64,000 nucleotides of DNA, from NCBI GenBank assembly GCA_029964075.1, contig CM057146.1, forward strand, positions 12,853,501 through 12,917,500, written 5' to 3'. Below, piece after piece: positions 1-13,100 of the stretch. This DNA is from Patiria pectinifera (Eukaryota > Echinodermata > Asteroidea > Valvatida > Asterinidae). The position numbers and the translations under genes were made by a program. The stretch's first letter is position 1. Each line of letters opens with the position of its first letter. The notes under the pieces are model-generated. The model was not told the DNA's origin, did not search any database, and saw only the letters and a list, made by a program, of their open reading frames with translations.

Positions 1-1034
1 ATTTTTGTGTACATATGATCAACACACAAAAAATTCCCCCCAAAAAATAAAATTCCCTACCAACAGGTACCTACCCTATGTCATGTAATCGGAAGCAGAA
101 CTATTATTTGTTTGGCTTAAGTCTATTTAGATGTAAAAAAAAATGCTGATAAGATGGATATATTTTGAAAACTTTTTTCCATTTGTTTTAAAGTAGCGCA
201 TCAGTATAGTGATAGTTCTGCAAAATTCCATTTGATTATTCTGATAAAATCTTTTTCTCAGCATCAAGCTCCTTTAGTTGTAGACAGTTGTTGCTGATAA
301 AAAGGATGCATTTAGGACGACTTACTATTAAACTTTGGTTCCAAGAAGCACTTTAGTACAAATTAATATTGACACATAAAGAACCATTTTTAGCACCCAA
401 CGCGGCGCACTTTGATTTTTCGCCTGTAGCGCCTAGCTAGAGTACAAGTTTTAACTGAAACTTCACAGAGAGTGAAATTTCATCAAGTTCTAAACACTTC
501 CGTTCATCAAGTCACAAGTTTATCTTCCCGCTAGAAAGTTAGAAGAAAAATTTATTTTGGCGTGATTTTCCCATTTTATTTCGAAGTGCACAGTGAACTC
601 TTTGAAAATGTCCCCCAAAACTACAAAAATAATTGTTTGGCAAACTTCTAGTTGGGTGTGTAAGTAAAGATAATGGTGGTTTATCAGAATTTATCAACTT
701 TACAAAAATTCTTAAATGTTAATGTGGAATTTTCCGAGATTTATTCAAGTGTACCACGTTAGGGAACACTCAGCCAATGTTGTGCCCAATTTCCAATGCT
801 ACCGATTATTAATTTCGGATTAAGTTTCGTGACACCGAAATTGTTCACAGAGGTTAAATAGCAAACATTAATAAGGTAAAAGTACCAGTATTTCACTGAA
901 TGAATTTGAAGTTTGTCAACAAAGAAGTTGGGCCACACTGATTTGGAAAGTCGGGGTAAATGTCAAAGTGCACCACGTTAGGGAACACCACTATACATGT
1001 ATATTTCCTTGACTTTGAGTGACCCCAACTACAG
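1..1034. other. Upstream sequence, no exon recognised
   Basis: Probably a CLCN7 intron. Bases 1 to about 140 are a diverged copy of a repeat also found near 22340-22470 and 50790-50930. A 16-base motif (ccacgttagggaacac) occurs at 754-769 and again at 973-988. No reading frame here resembles the missing CLC-7 N-terminus. Confidence 0.5.
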
Positions 1035-1144
1035 ATCTGGTGACCCACATACACGGCACAGACATCTTGGTTCCGTTCATCATATGGCTGGGCATTGATG
1101 TCCTATTTGTATCCATTGCAGCCGTCATGGTCGCCTATGGAGAG
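1035..1144 (+). CDS. CLCN7: CLCN7 copy A exon 1 of window (internal exon)
   Basis: Encodes about 36 residues of a membrane segment ending AVMVAYGE, corresponding to the CLC-7 stretch just before PVAAGSG. It ends on a full codon (phase 0) before GT at 1145. I chose the AG at 1033-1034. The AG at 1018-1019 is also in frame, would add 15 bases, and cannot be excluded; an in-frame stop at 1016 blocks anything longer. Confidence 0.8.
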
Positions 1145-4100
1145 GTGGGGCTTAGAAGAAGTTGTGGGAGGGGATTTAGAGAAATATATTCTCTTAGGCC
1201 AAATAAAAAAAAAAACATGTTTAGCGTCCTGCCTTTTTGAAAAAAAGGAAGGAGGAGGCCTTTTTCTTTGTCGTCCAAAATGGCCGCCTGACCAGGCTAT
1301 TTTTCAAGATGGCTCCAGCTTTTGTTTTAAATGGCCACCACTTGGACTCAGGAAATGACGTACCAACTTTATATGGGCTAGATGCAACAGACAAAGAGGT
1401 CAAATGATGTCACTGTTTAAAATTTATCATTTTTTCGTAAAAAAAAAAAAGGAGGCGGCCTCCAAAAAGGTAGCGGGTGGGGACGCTAAACATGTTTGTT
1501 TTTTTCTATTTGGCCGGTGAACTGCACAAAGCTGTTCTCTATTTCATGTTAGCATTCCTTTCCAACCTGTCAAGAGTAAATTAACTAATAAAATAAATAC
1601 ATGTATGTATCCCAAGTTTTTGTTGAGTATTCCCAACTAGTTTTTCAATTTCTACAAGGGCATGAAGGCAAAGTCAATGTTCTAGGAACAGTCAATGAAA
1701 GTTCAGTGCGTGAAGTTGTGCTGTCTAGTATCATGGCACTGTACAATCCTAAGTGTGTCGGGATAGATCCAAAAATTACTATAATCCTGCCAGTCAGGGG
1801 TAATAATACCTTTTCAGTTTGATCCTGAAGTAAAATGTGGCAAACTGACTCCACAGTTTCATTTCTGAATAATAGAATCTTTTGGTTTTTACAAACAGCC
1901 TGTTGCAGCTGGAAGTGGCATACCGCAGATCAAGTGTTATCTGAATGGCGTCAAGGTACCGCACGTTGTCCGGATACAAACGCTAATCTGTAAAATGTTT
2001 GGTGTGACGTTCGCCGTAGCCGGAGGACTGTCTGTAGGAAAGGTAACAGTTTTACGTTCTTCAGAATTTAAGTGTTTGCTACTTTTTAAGTCTTTGCTCC
2101 AATGAGGCATGGTTGGTCCACTCAGAGTGGTTTAGCAGAAAATGTACTAAGAAAAGATCAGTTGAGAACCAGCTGAGTTAATCCCATGAAGTGGACGACT
2201 CATCAGCTGAGTTTATCCCATGATGTGGACGACTCGTCAGCTGAGTTTATCCCATGAAGTGGACGACTCGTCAGCTGAGTTTATCCCATGATGTGGACGA
2301 CTCGTCAGCTGAGTTTATCCCATGAAGTGGACGACTCATCAGCTGAGTTTATCCCATGATGTGGACGACTCGTCAGCTGAGTTAATCCCATGAAGTGGAG
2401 GGCTCGTCAGCTGAGTTTATCCCATGATGTGGACGACTCGTCAGCTGAGTTTATCCCATGAAGTGGACGACTCATCAGCTGAGTTTATCCCATGATGTGG
2501 ACGACTCGTCAGCTGAGTTTATCCCATGATGTGGACGACTCGTCAGCTGAGTTTATCCCATGATGTGGACGACTCGTCAGCTGAGTTTATCCCATGATGT
2601 GGACGACTCGTCAGCTGAGTTTATCCCATGAAGTGGACGACTCGTCTGTGAAGTTTTTATGGGCCAACCAACCCACCTCCCCACAAAGAGGATGAGGCAA
2701 AGCTTTGTTCCTTTACTGTTTGGCATTTTTGCCATTGAGGGTGAGGTTTAAGCCCTTTTGATGTGTTGTCTCACTGCAGGAAGGGCCGATGATCCACTCT
2801 GGTTCAGTCATAGCAGCCGGCGTATCTCAGGGAAGGTCGACAACATTCAAAAGGGATTTCAAGGTAAATGTCCAAATTTATTGCAGTTTTCTGCTATAAA
2901 AAAAACGTTGAAGACCGAGATTTCTTTTCTACATGTAGTTTTCAGAAATGGATGGATTTGGGGGTTTGTATTTCATAGCAAATATTTGTTACACTGACCT
3001 GTTTGAAGTTTGTGCACATAGGTGCTGGAAAAACAAAGGGAAAAAATGCACTTCTTGTAGTCTGGTTCCCTGACTTAGACTTAGACGTCGGGAATTGTCA
3101 GGTCAGGGAACCTGAGTAGCTGGCTTGCACCTGTTCGCGGATGTGTAACCGATTGCAAACAAAATGTGGACCAACTTGGTAAATTGGGGGCAGCATTTGA
3201 AAAAAGTCAATTTTTTTTCCAACGATGATCGGCCATCCATCGTTGGAAATAGATACAAAAATTCCACTTTTCTTGAAAATGACAGCACACCAGGTGCCAT
3301 GATTTCACAGGATGCTTGAGACTATTATCCACTTACAGTCATGTAAGGATTTCATAATAATTTGATAGATCTGTTTTTGGATGTTTGCAAGTGTTGTATA
3401 TTACCTTTAAGGTGTCAAGATTATAATGTTTGATTTGTCCTTTCCATTGCATTTTGACAGGTATTTAGGTACTTCCGTTCAGACCACGAGAAGCGAGATT
3501 TTGTCTCGGGTGGTGCTGCAGCTGGTGTGGCAGCGGCCTTCGGTGCTCCGGTGGGTGGAGTCTTGTTTGCCCTGGAGGAGGGGGCTAGCTTCTGGAACCA
3601 GTCCTTGACCTGGAGGATTGTAAGATTATTTGCTTACTTGTTCCTATCTTCCTATCTTAGGCCGGGTCCGAATCGCTTGGCTACGACCGGAAATACCACC
3701 TGCACCTATGGAAGCCACTGGCTATCGGCTACAGCCACTTCCGATAGACTCATGTGTTATATCGAGCCGTAGCCAAGCGATTCGGACACAGCGTTACTCG
3801 CATTAGTACCGTGTTGAAATCGTGTAAGCATACTTTTTTTGTCTCGTCAAATGCTGCAGTGTTAAAATCTGCTAAGCGAATTTTATATTATAGAAGGATC
3901 GATGCCAACTACCAGCTGAAAGCAGTGGGAACATATTATTAATTTTGACTAATAACCAATCAAATATTGTGCTTGGGCTGCCATTTAAATCAAACCCTGT
4001 AAATTCATTAATTACTTGCGATTCAGAAAGCATGTCAAAGTAAAGTCTGCCATGAACCTATATGGCCCATCAGGCCGGCGTTTATCTCCGGTTTCAGTTG

Positions 4101-7100
4101 CATGAAACGACTGAGAATATTTCTACTCCCCCTGGATGGGATGCTAGTCCATCGCAGGTTACTCCCCAGCTAATGCCAGTACCCATTTATACTCCTGGGT
4201 GGAGAGAGGCAAGTGGGGTTGAAAAGGCTTGACCAAGGACACAACATATGGCCAGCAGCTGGATTCTAACCCTGACCCTCTGATCATGAGTCACAAACCC
4301 TAACCACTAGGCCACACTCCCCAAAGGAAGTACATGTATGTAAAATAGAAAGTAAAAGTGGTTTTCCTGTTTCTACTGAATGGCTGGATGAGTGATTTCT
4401 TTTTTCACTTCCTTCCTTGAAAAGGCTTTAAATTACATGGTAACGTATTGCTAAACCAACAAGAAAGGAATTTCCATGTAAGAATCACACACGATTTTGT
4501 TTCCCTTTCACAGCCAAGGACAACCATTAAGCATAAACATTTTCTCCACAAAGCTGCCCACAGCATTCTTTGTCAGGAAGTTTTCTCTGAAATCGGCTGT
4601 GCCACCCGCATATTTTATAGAGGTGGGCGAAGTCATCTCACTATCCAGTAGGCTACTGTGGCAGGCTTGACAGCAGCTGTACTTTAAATGTAACAAGCTG
4701 ACTAAATAATAACAATCGTGTTGACGTCATTGTTCTTCTCTCATGAACAAACATAACTTTCCCAATCGAAATACTGAGTTATTCATGGCAATTGCTTCAC
4801 CCGCCTACAGAAAGAAATTCGCGTGCTTCTTCGTCAGCCAAAATCACCTGACTCAGACATGGTCATGTGACGCATCACCTGGAAACCTATCAACAATGTG
4901 CAAGTTGCCACAAGTCTGCGCGCCAATTTCACTGAACCGCATATTTTAAATGCCTGGTTTTTCGACAACTCAAACCCAGCATAGGCTTTAATTACGTCTT
5001 GTCAGGCTTGTGAGAAGTGTTCCCACTCACTTGTGTTATTTAAAAGATAAGTTGAGAAGAAGCGAAAAACGCTCAATGGGATTCAAACTTGAATCACCTG
5101 ATTAGAAGTCAGGACTACTTCCAACCAGTCCACGAATCCGCTGCCTAGCATCGGTGATTGAAACACCATTCATAAATACCTCAGACAGTTTAGCTATTCC
5201 TATTGGTCGAGAGCCCGTCACGTGGCCGGTCTTAAACGGATGATAAAGACATGGCTAGCTGGTCTTAAACACTTTTCCAGTGTCACATAAAATGTGGACT
5301 CCTAAAAATCCGGTGCCTCTTACCGTTTTATTGGTGAACGTTCACAATCCTCACGTACATGTAGGCATGCGCAACACTACCAGTGACCAGAGAGTCAGAA
5401 TTTTATATTTCTAAATTCAAAACGCAACGCCCCAGGTGCGTTCTGCGCGACATCGCGCAGAACATGCTACGCGCGCGTCAATCTCCATAAAATGGTTGTT
5501 TACATCTTACTCGCCAGCTGAACACTCCATTATTTTGCAAGAGGGATGTTTCAAAAAGCATGAAGTGAACTTGTTGAACAAAATCGGAATTTTTTGAACG
5601 AATTATTTAATTTTTTTTTTACCGAAAAGGTATTTATGAATGGGAATAAATATGTGCTCGGTCGGTATTTATCACTCTGTTTAAGACTGCATAGAGTCTG
5701 GGTGCTGATAAATTATCAGCACCCAGACTCTATGCAGTCTTAAACAGAGTGATAAAAACCTCCAGAGCACACATTTATTCCCTTATTGAAGTAATAATTA
5801 ATTTCATTTAATTTTTTTTCTGTAGTTCTTTGCCTCCATGATGTCAACATTTACCCTCAATGTTCTTCTAAGTTTCTGGCAGGGAAAGCCCTGGAATCTC
5901 TCCAATCCTGGCCTCATCAATTTTGGTCCTTTTGAGGTAGGACTGTTTTAAAATTTGTTTCAAATTATCCAACTTCTTGTATCAAGATTTTTTGCATTGT
6001 GCATGGAGAGAATATTCGCTATCAGTTTCTGTTTTTTTGTTTCCATATTCCTCAGAAAAAGTATTATTGTATTACTTTTTTTTATAATTTGTTTATGATT
6101 TCGGTTTTATCAACATGTTTTGTACTTACTTTCAATATGAAGTAAAATAGGCATCTTCAAATCATTTGGCAACACCATCCTAAACTTTGTGTGCCAAAAT
6201 GTATGCAGCAAAAATGTCAGAAAATCTCTTTTTAAAGCTACCAGAAATTAATTTAACTCCAACTGTTGTGTTGAAAATGCTAGTTTCTCATTGCACTTTT
6301 AAAGCTTTGTTTGACTTTTGTCTTTTTCCTTGTGCAGGGTTTAATGTACTTCAGCTATGAAATCCCAGTGTTTCTTCTGATGGGAGTTTTGGGCGGGTTA
6401 TTCGGTGCAATATTTAATTCAATCAACTATAGGTTGTCAATCTTCAGACTAAAGTGAGTACTCTCAGATAGACTATCATTATTCATAATAAAAATATACG
6501 ACTGTTTTGTGTACTGTTGGTATGGTGATAGAATTGCAATCAAAGTTCTTAGCTTGTTATACAGGGTGGTCCAACAAAAGTCTCCATTTTTTCAGACGCA
6601 CATTTCTCAAAATTGGGGACACATGTTGAAATTCTTTCAACTGTGTTAACACTTATGAACCGGAATACAGTTTAACCACAACGATGTTCAACTTTTAGTT
6701 TTTCAGGTGTGTAGTTAACACAGTATCATTTTTAAGTACTGAATAGCATTAAAATAGCATTAAAAAAAATTAGCCGTTGTCAAGATGTTTACTGACCAGA
6801 GCTTTACTCTCCAATTTTTTTTTACTTCCCAGATATGTTTACTCTCGGTACTCGTGTGTGATAGAAGCCATGATTGTTGCCTCGGTAACAGTCACGATAT
6901 CCTTCCTGTGTATTTACTTGAGCGATGATTGCCGGCCCATCACCAGGGACATGAAGAACTCGTTACAGGTAAGGAAAGAACCTTTGGAACAACCCGAAAG
7001 TATACAATTTATTATACTGATCCTAGAGGGGCCAGTCTATAATCCTCTTTTGTACGTAACTGACTGAAGCCGTGTCCAAATTACTTGGCTACGGCTTGAA

Positions 7101-10100
7101 ATTACACTCCTGTCTATGGTAGCGGCTGCAGCCGCTTCACATGTAGCCAAGTAATTTGGACTAGGCCTGACTGACAGACTGACTGTCACTTATTTATTTA
7201 TTTATTTATTCCATTTCTTTACCCAGGGTATGCCCAAACAGTTTAAAACTGGTTTCCATTGGGGCCCTGCATACAATAAATAATGACTACAAACATGTAT
7301 AATTATACAATACATTACAAATACAATACAATTCAATACAGTGAGATAAAACATTATTTGAATAATGCATAGGTGTTAAGCAAATATTATAAATACAATA
7401 TATTTTAAAACTATTATAACTACATGTACAGTATGAATGCTTTACTATAAAGTTGATTCAGTGAACACGAAAAATTTGGATCTATCCTGTAACATCAAGA
7501 AAAGAAAAAAAAATATTGCTGTAACTATATTCGCTGATTACGGGAGTTAGACTTGCATAAGTAAAAAAAAAAGGCCCAAAAATTTAAATTTGCTGGCGCC
7601 AGAGGGCCAGCCTACAATTTTCTTTGTACCTGTCTGACTGATACACTGACTGATTGTCACTTGTAAATTAGACTTGCATAAGTCTAAAAATGAACCAAAA
7701 TTTTGAATTTGTTGATCCCAGAGGGCCAGCCTACTTTCTTCTTCGTACCTATTTGACTGAATGAGTGACTGACTGACTACTCATTGTCACTTGTAACTTA
7801 GACTTGCATAAGTCTAAAAATGGCCAACAAATTTGAATTTGCTGGTGCCAGAGGGCCAGCCTACAGTCTTCTTTGTACCTGTCTGACTGACTCACCCTGA
7901 CCGACCACTGACTGTTTGTCACTTGTAACTTAGACTTGCATAAGTCTAAAAATGCCCCACAAATTTGAATTTGCTGGTGCCAGAGGGCCAGCCTACTTTC
8001 TTCTTTGTACCTGTCTGACCGACTCACTGACTGACTGACCACTGACTGATTGTCACTTCTAAATTAGACTTGCATAAGTCTAAAAATGGCCCCAAAATTT
8101 GAATTTGCTGGTGCCTGAGGGCCAGCCTACTTTTTTCTTTGTACCTATCTGACCGACTGACTGACTCCCCGACCGCTGACTGATTGTCACTTGTAATTTA
8201 GTCTTTGCATAAGTCTAAGAATGGCCGAAACATTTGAATTTGCTGGTGCCAGAGGGCCAGCCTACAGCCTTCTTTGTACGTATCCGACCGACTCACTGAC
8301 TGACTGACCACTGACTGATTGTCACTTGTATTTTAGACTTGCGTATAAGCCTCACCTCGACGCAAGTGACTAACTAAATCCCTTGGACCAAAATGGTCTC
8401 GAACCAGCTGTGCTACGCTGGCCTAGCCTTTTTATATTATTATTATTTTTGTTTTTGGCATGTTTTTTTTTTATATTTCATACTTGATTTTCCTAAAAAT
8501 ACTGGCCAGCCAACACAACACCAATTTGTACATAAAAACTAAACATTTCATGGAAGTTCCAATAACCATTAATTCATTCACTTTCATAACATATCTGTCT
8601 TCATTTCACAAATAACACAGTTGATTGTTTGGTTTGTATTTCTGTTGCGCCTTTTATACATTTCTATTCATAAAATGGAATTTGGGTTGGGGTGATGTAA
8701 ATCAATATTAGGATTTTTGCCCTTCACAGACGTATAAACACTGTATACTGTGAAAATTGGAAAAAATCACTTGGCGGGACTCAAACCCACGACCTCCTGC
8801 TTTCTAGTGCAGACGTCTTACCACTCAACCACCGAGCTTGCCTGGTTGGCTGGTTCGAATCTGATTTAGCAGCGGGTACCACAATCAAACTATTTGTTTT
8901 GAATTTGAATGTAATTGGGGTGATGTAAATCAATATAAGGTTTTGCCCTTCACTGACGTGCACGGCCTCCTGCTTTCTAGCTTTCACTCGGGAGGTAACT
9001 TACTGAGTATACAAAGTTTATACCTTGGTGAAGGGCAAAAACCTAATAATGATTATATACATTTCTGTTTCTACATTTCTTGTTGCAGATGTTTTGCAAC
9101 GATGGCCAGTACAGCGCCTCGGCTTCCTTGTTCTTCAACACGCCGGAAGAGTCGGTCAAGAGTCTGTTTCACGACATGCAAGGTAACCAGCGCCCTCGCT
9201 TGTTCACTAGTGTGCGGACAAGGCAAATACAAATCATGCCAAATCCAGGAGCACGTTTTGGCGGCCCTTGAACTGGAACATGTTTCTGACGTCACAGCCG
9301 TGACCTGAAACATGTTTCCTGTGCACCGCGAAAACGACTGACCGGAAAATTGTTCGTGACGTCATGTTACTGCCTACGTGACTGCACACAACCCAAAAAA
9401 CATCACACGGCGACCGGACATGATAATAACAATAACATTCAAAGCAAAAGTGGGAGGTTTTTTTATAGCGTTTCCCTAAAGTTCTAAAAAGAGTAGGCCT
9501 GATATTTTGTATCAACTTTCGCACCAATTGAAGGTAAAAACCCACTATTTAAACCCCATTTATGGTAAAAAGTAACGTCGTCTGCTAAGCTTGTTTACCT
9601 TTCCGCCATCTTGAAACATAAGTGAACCGACCGGAAACCTCGGTTCAACTTTGGTCGAAACAATGACGTCATTTCAGTGTAACCGAAGCGCCAAAACGGC
9701 CGCGAACCAGAAACATGTTTACGGTCACAGCGCCAAAACGTGCCCCTGATCAGTGTCCGCATTACTTGGCTACGGCTTGAAATTGCACTCGTGTCTATGC
9801 CCATAGACTCGTGTATAATTTCAAGCGCAGCCAAGGAATATGCATGGACACGGCCTTATTTAATGTGAGGTATGCTCAGAAGTTCTTCGGTCCCGATACC
9901 AAAGTTCCCAATAGTTGAATTGATTCCTCATGTTAATAGCGCCCTCTGCTGCAGCCGTGACTTGACCGCACTTGCCCCTGGTCGGGACCAGCTGCATTCT
10001 GGGAACAAGACCCTATAGTCTTGGACCTGAAGTCCATATCATTGAAATCCATACAGGGAAGCTGACCAGGTGAATTGTAACAATTGAAAAGTTGAACAAA

Positions 10101-13100
10101 GAACTTGACTGGAGCGGGGCTTGAACCTGCGACTGTTGGCTCCGGTTTGTGACTTTGGGCGTGATCCCTGGCTGTATGGCACACTGGTTAATAATGGCTT
10201 CTGACAATTAAAGTGCCCCTTGAACAAAGTTATTAACATAACTACCAACATAAGGCTGGATAGTTCGGTTGGTAGAGCACCGGAACGGTTATCCAGAGGT
10301 TGCAGGTTTCAAGCCCTGCTGCATTCAATTTCTTTGTTCAACTGTTCAATTGTTATAATTCACCTAGTCAGGTTTCCTGTGTGGTTCATTTGAAAAGTTA
10401 TATAATAAATATTGCTATCCTCTGATTCAGGCTTTTGACTAGCGCCCCTTGAACAAAGATATTGACTTATTGGGGAACCACCAACACAGGGCTGAATAGC
10501 TCAGTTGGTGGAACGGTAATCCGGAGGTCGCAGGTTCAAGCTTCGCTCCAGTCAATTTCTTTGTTCAACTTTTCAATCATTGAAATCCAGCTTAATTTTC
10601 TCTTCCAATCTTTCCCTTAGGTTCCTACAGCGTATCCACCCTGTTAGTCTTCTGCATCTGTTACTTCCTCCTCGCGTGTTGGACCTACGGACTGAGCGTG
10701 CCCAGCGGCCTCTTCATTCCATCCCTGCTGACCGGCGCGGCCTGGGGCCGGCTGATCGGCACCGCTATGCCCTATATCTTCCCTGAAGCTGTGAGATATG
10801 ATAACTTTTATTGTATCAATCTTTGACAATTGTGCGACAAAGTGGAGTTATTAGTTTGAAATGTATATAATGTGGTGCGTATATTGCACATGGATTCTTC
10901 AGTGAATATGTGACCTGCCATATCATAATGAGGAATAACCCCCACCTTTGACTTTTCAAGTTACGTACATCATGTCAAAGCATAAATCATTGGCTTTCCA
11001 ATGATACCAAATTTATTTATGTAGCTTAATTTATTTCAAAGATATGACGCAGGAACTTCAACAGAGTCCCGCCGACCCCATTTCGAGAAAACAGCTTTGA
11101 AAAAAATAAATACGCACTACGCCGTCAACGGCAGTGGAAAACGTTATTCAGTTTCCAACTTTTGGGGATATTTTTTTCCCAACAAAAATGCATAGTGTAT
11201 GATACGTTGGATACCTTGGCTACTCAAAAATAACAAAAAAAAAACAATATTGATTTTGACATGATTTTCTAGTGTATCCAACTTCAGGCGGTGATTACTC
11301 AAAACATGGTTTTGGGGGACATTCCTCATTTTGCCACAGTAGGTCACATATATACACAATGTAATACAATGTAGTACATGTGCTGATGAGTTTAAATAAC
11401 GCACTTCACAATTATTACCCCTGTTCATCAGGCTATGAGATCGGTATTCTGCAGCAGGTTAGGATCCGTGCAGTCTGGTCTCTAAGCGCAAATAAGTTTC
11501 GAGCTACATGTAGGTTTTTTTAGCACATATAGGGCTAGAAACTGCAGGCGTATTTTTCTTGGCCTTACCAGACCTTTTGAACCTCGTAGTTTTCATTTTT
11601 ATGTCCTGGAATTAAGAATAAATGCAAGAATAGTAAAAAGTTTAATTTTATCTAATTTGGAGAAAACTTCTTGTTTTTTTTCCAGTTTTCCGTCATTTCA
11701 TATTTTTTCATATTCTTGTTTTTCTCAGACATTGTCCTCGCCTGGAATATACGCATTTTTTGGGGCAGCAGCTCAACTTGGTAAGTTAAAATTTAAAAAA
11801 AAATGAAAAAAGTTTAAAATCATGCTATTAGTTGGCAAAATTTCTGGAACAATTATCCAAACTACTGTTGCCTTGGAGAGAGAGACAGCCATTTTGTGCT
11901 CAGCAAGGACCCATTTTTATATAATATTGGATGGCTTTGAGGAGGATGCAAGAATATATTGCACAAGCTATAAGATGAGTGCAATATTGTTATAGCAAGT
12001 GCAATATATTCTTGAATCCCCTGAAAAAAAAGCCATAAAATATTATTATTTATATTAGGCTGACTTAATACGCAAGAAATAAATTTCAAGACACTGTCTT
12101 CATTTATTGAATTTTGTCGAATGTTCTTAGCTTACCGAAGCCAATTTCGCGGCGCTTAAAGCTGTCATAGCTTTTTTTGTTTTGAATTTCAGCTTTGTTC
12201 CCTTGATTGCTGTGTACAAAAGTATAGGAGATTTCCAAAGTTCAGCTTTTTTACACCTTTTTCAGCTGTTTTCAGCTATTTTTATCAGTGGTCACTCACA
12301 CCCCTGTGTGAGGTTCTATGCTCTTGATTGTGAGGGAACCAGTGAAATTTGTTAAAATGCCCGGATAAAATAATATTGTCCTCATCCGGGTACCTTTTAG
12401 TGACATAATATTGCAGTCATCCGGGTACTTTTACGAAGCATACAATACGCTGATTTATTTTTACAACTGGAATCCTGATATATATAATAATATACATTGT
12501 ATAATGTTTATATATATTTAAGCGCATTGTTACTAAAAAAATTGTCATTGTGTTTTATATAATATACAGGGTGAGTTAAAAAAAACGACACCCAAATGTT
12601 GGGACCATTGTTTTGGTGAAGTTCTGAATGTAGCACTTTCAAAATCTAGGATATGAAAGCTCAATTCATAAGCTTTCTTTTAGTACACAAATCATTCAAA
12701 TCACACATGTACTTTTCAAGTTAAAGACTATTAAACACAACCACCGTTTTAAAGTTCTGTCCACGGATCGCAAGATGGTAAGTGTGCTTTCAGAAAAATG
12801 AAAACAAATCACATAGGGATGTGTGTGAATTGTTTTCGTTTTGCTGAAAGAGCGCACACCTTTTGTGTGATCCATGGACAGAACTTTAAAACGGTGGTTG
12901 TGTTTATTCCATAACTTGAAAAGTATTTAAGTGATTTGAATAATTCTTGTACTAAAAGAAAGTTTATGAATTGGGCTTTTATATCCTAGATTTTGAAAGT
13001 GCTACATGCAGAACTTCACGAAAACAATAGTCCCGACATTAGGGTTTTGTGTTTTTTTACTCACCCTGTACATGTATCTGTCCACAACATTCAGCAGTTG

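Noticed and set aside
2170-2645. CRISPR-like array
   Set aside because: Repeats are contiguous with no spacers, in a eukaryotic intron: a minisatellite.
7749-8042. 97-codon minus-strand frame with internal repetition
   Set aside because: It is the 133 bp tandem array read through; the repetition is the array itself.
9071-9545. Several 80-121 codon frames around exon 8 conserved in both contigs
   Set aside because: They overlap exon 8 in the wrong frame or lie in the CRE-bearing MITE. Conservation between contigs is allelic and not evidence of coding.
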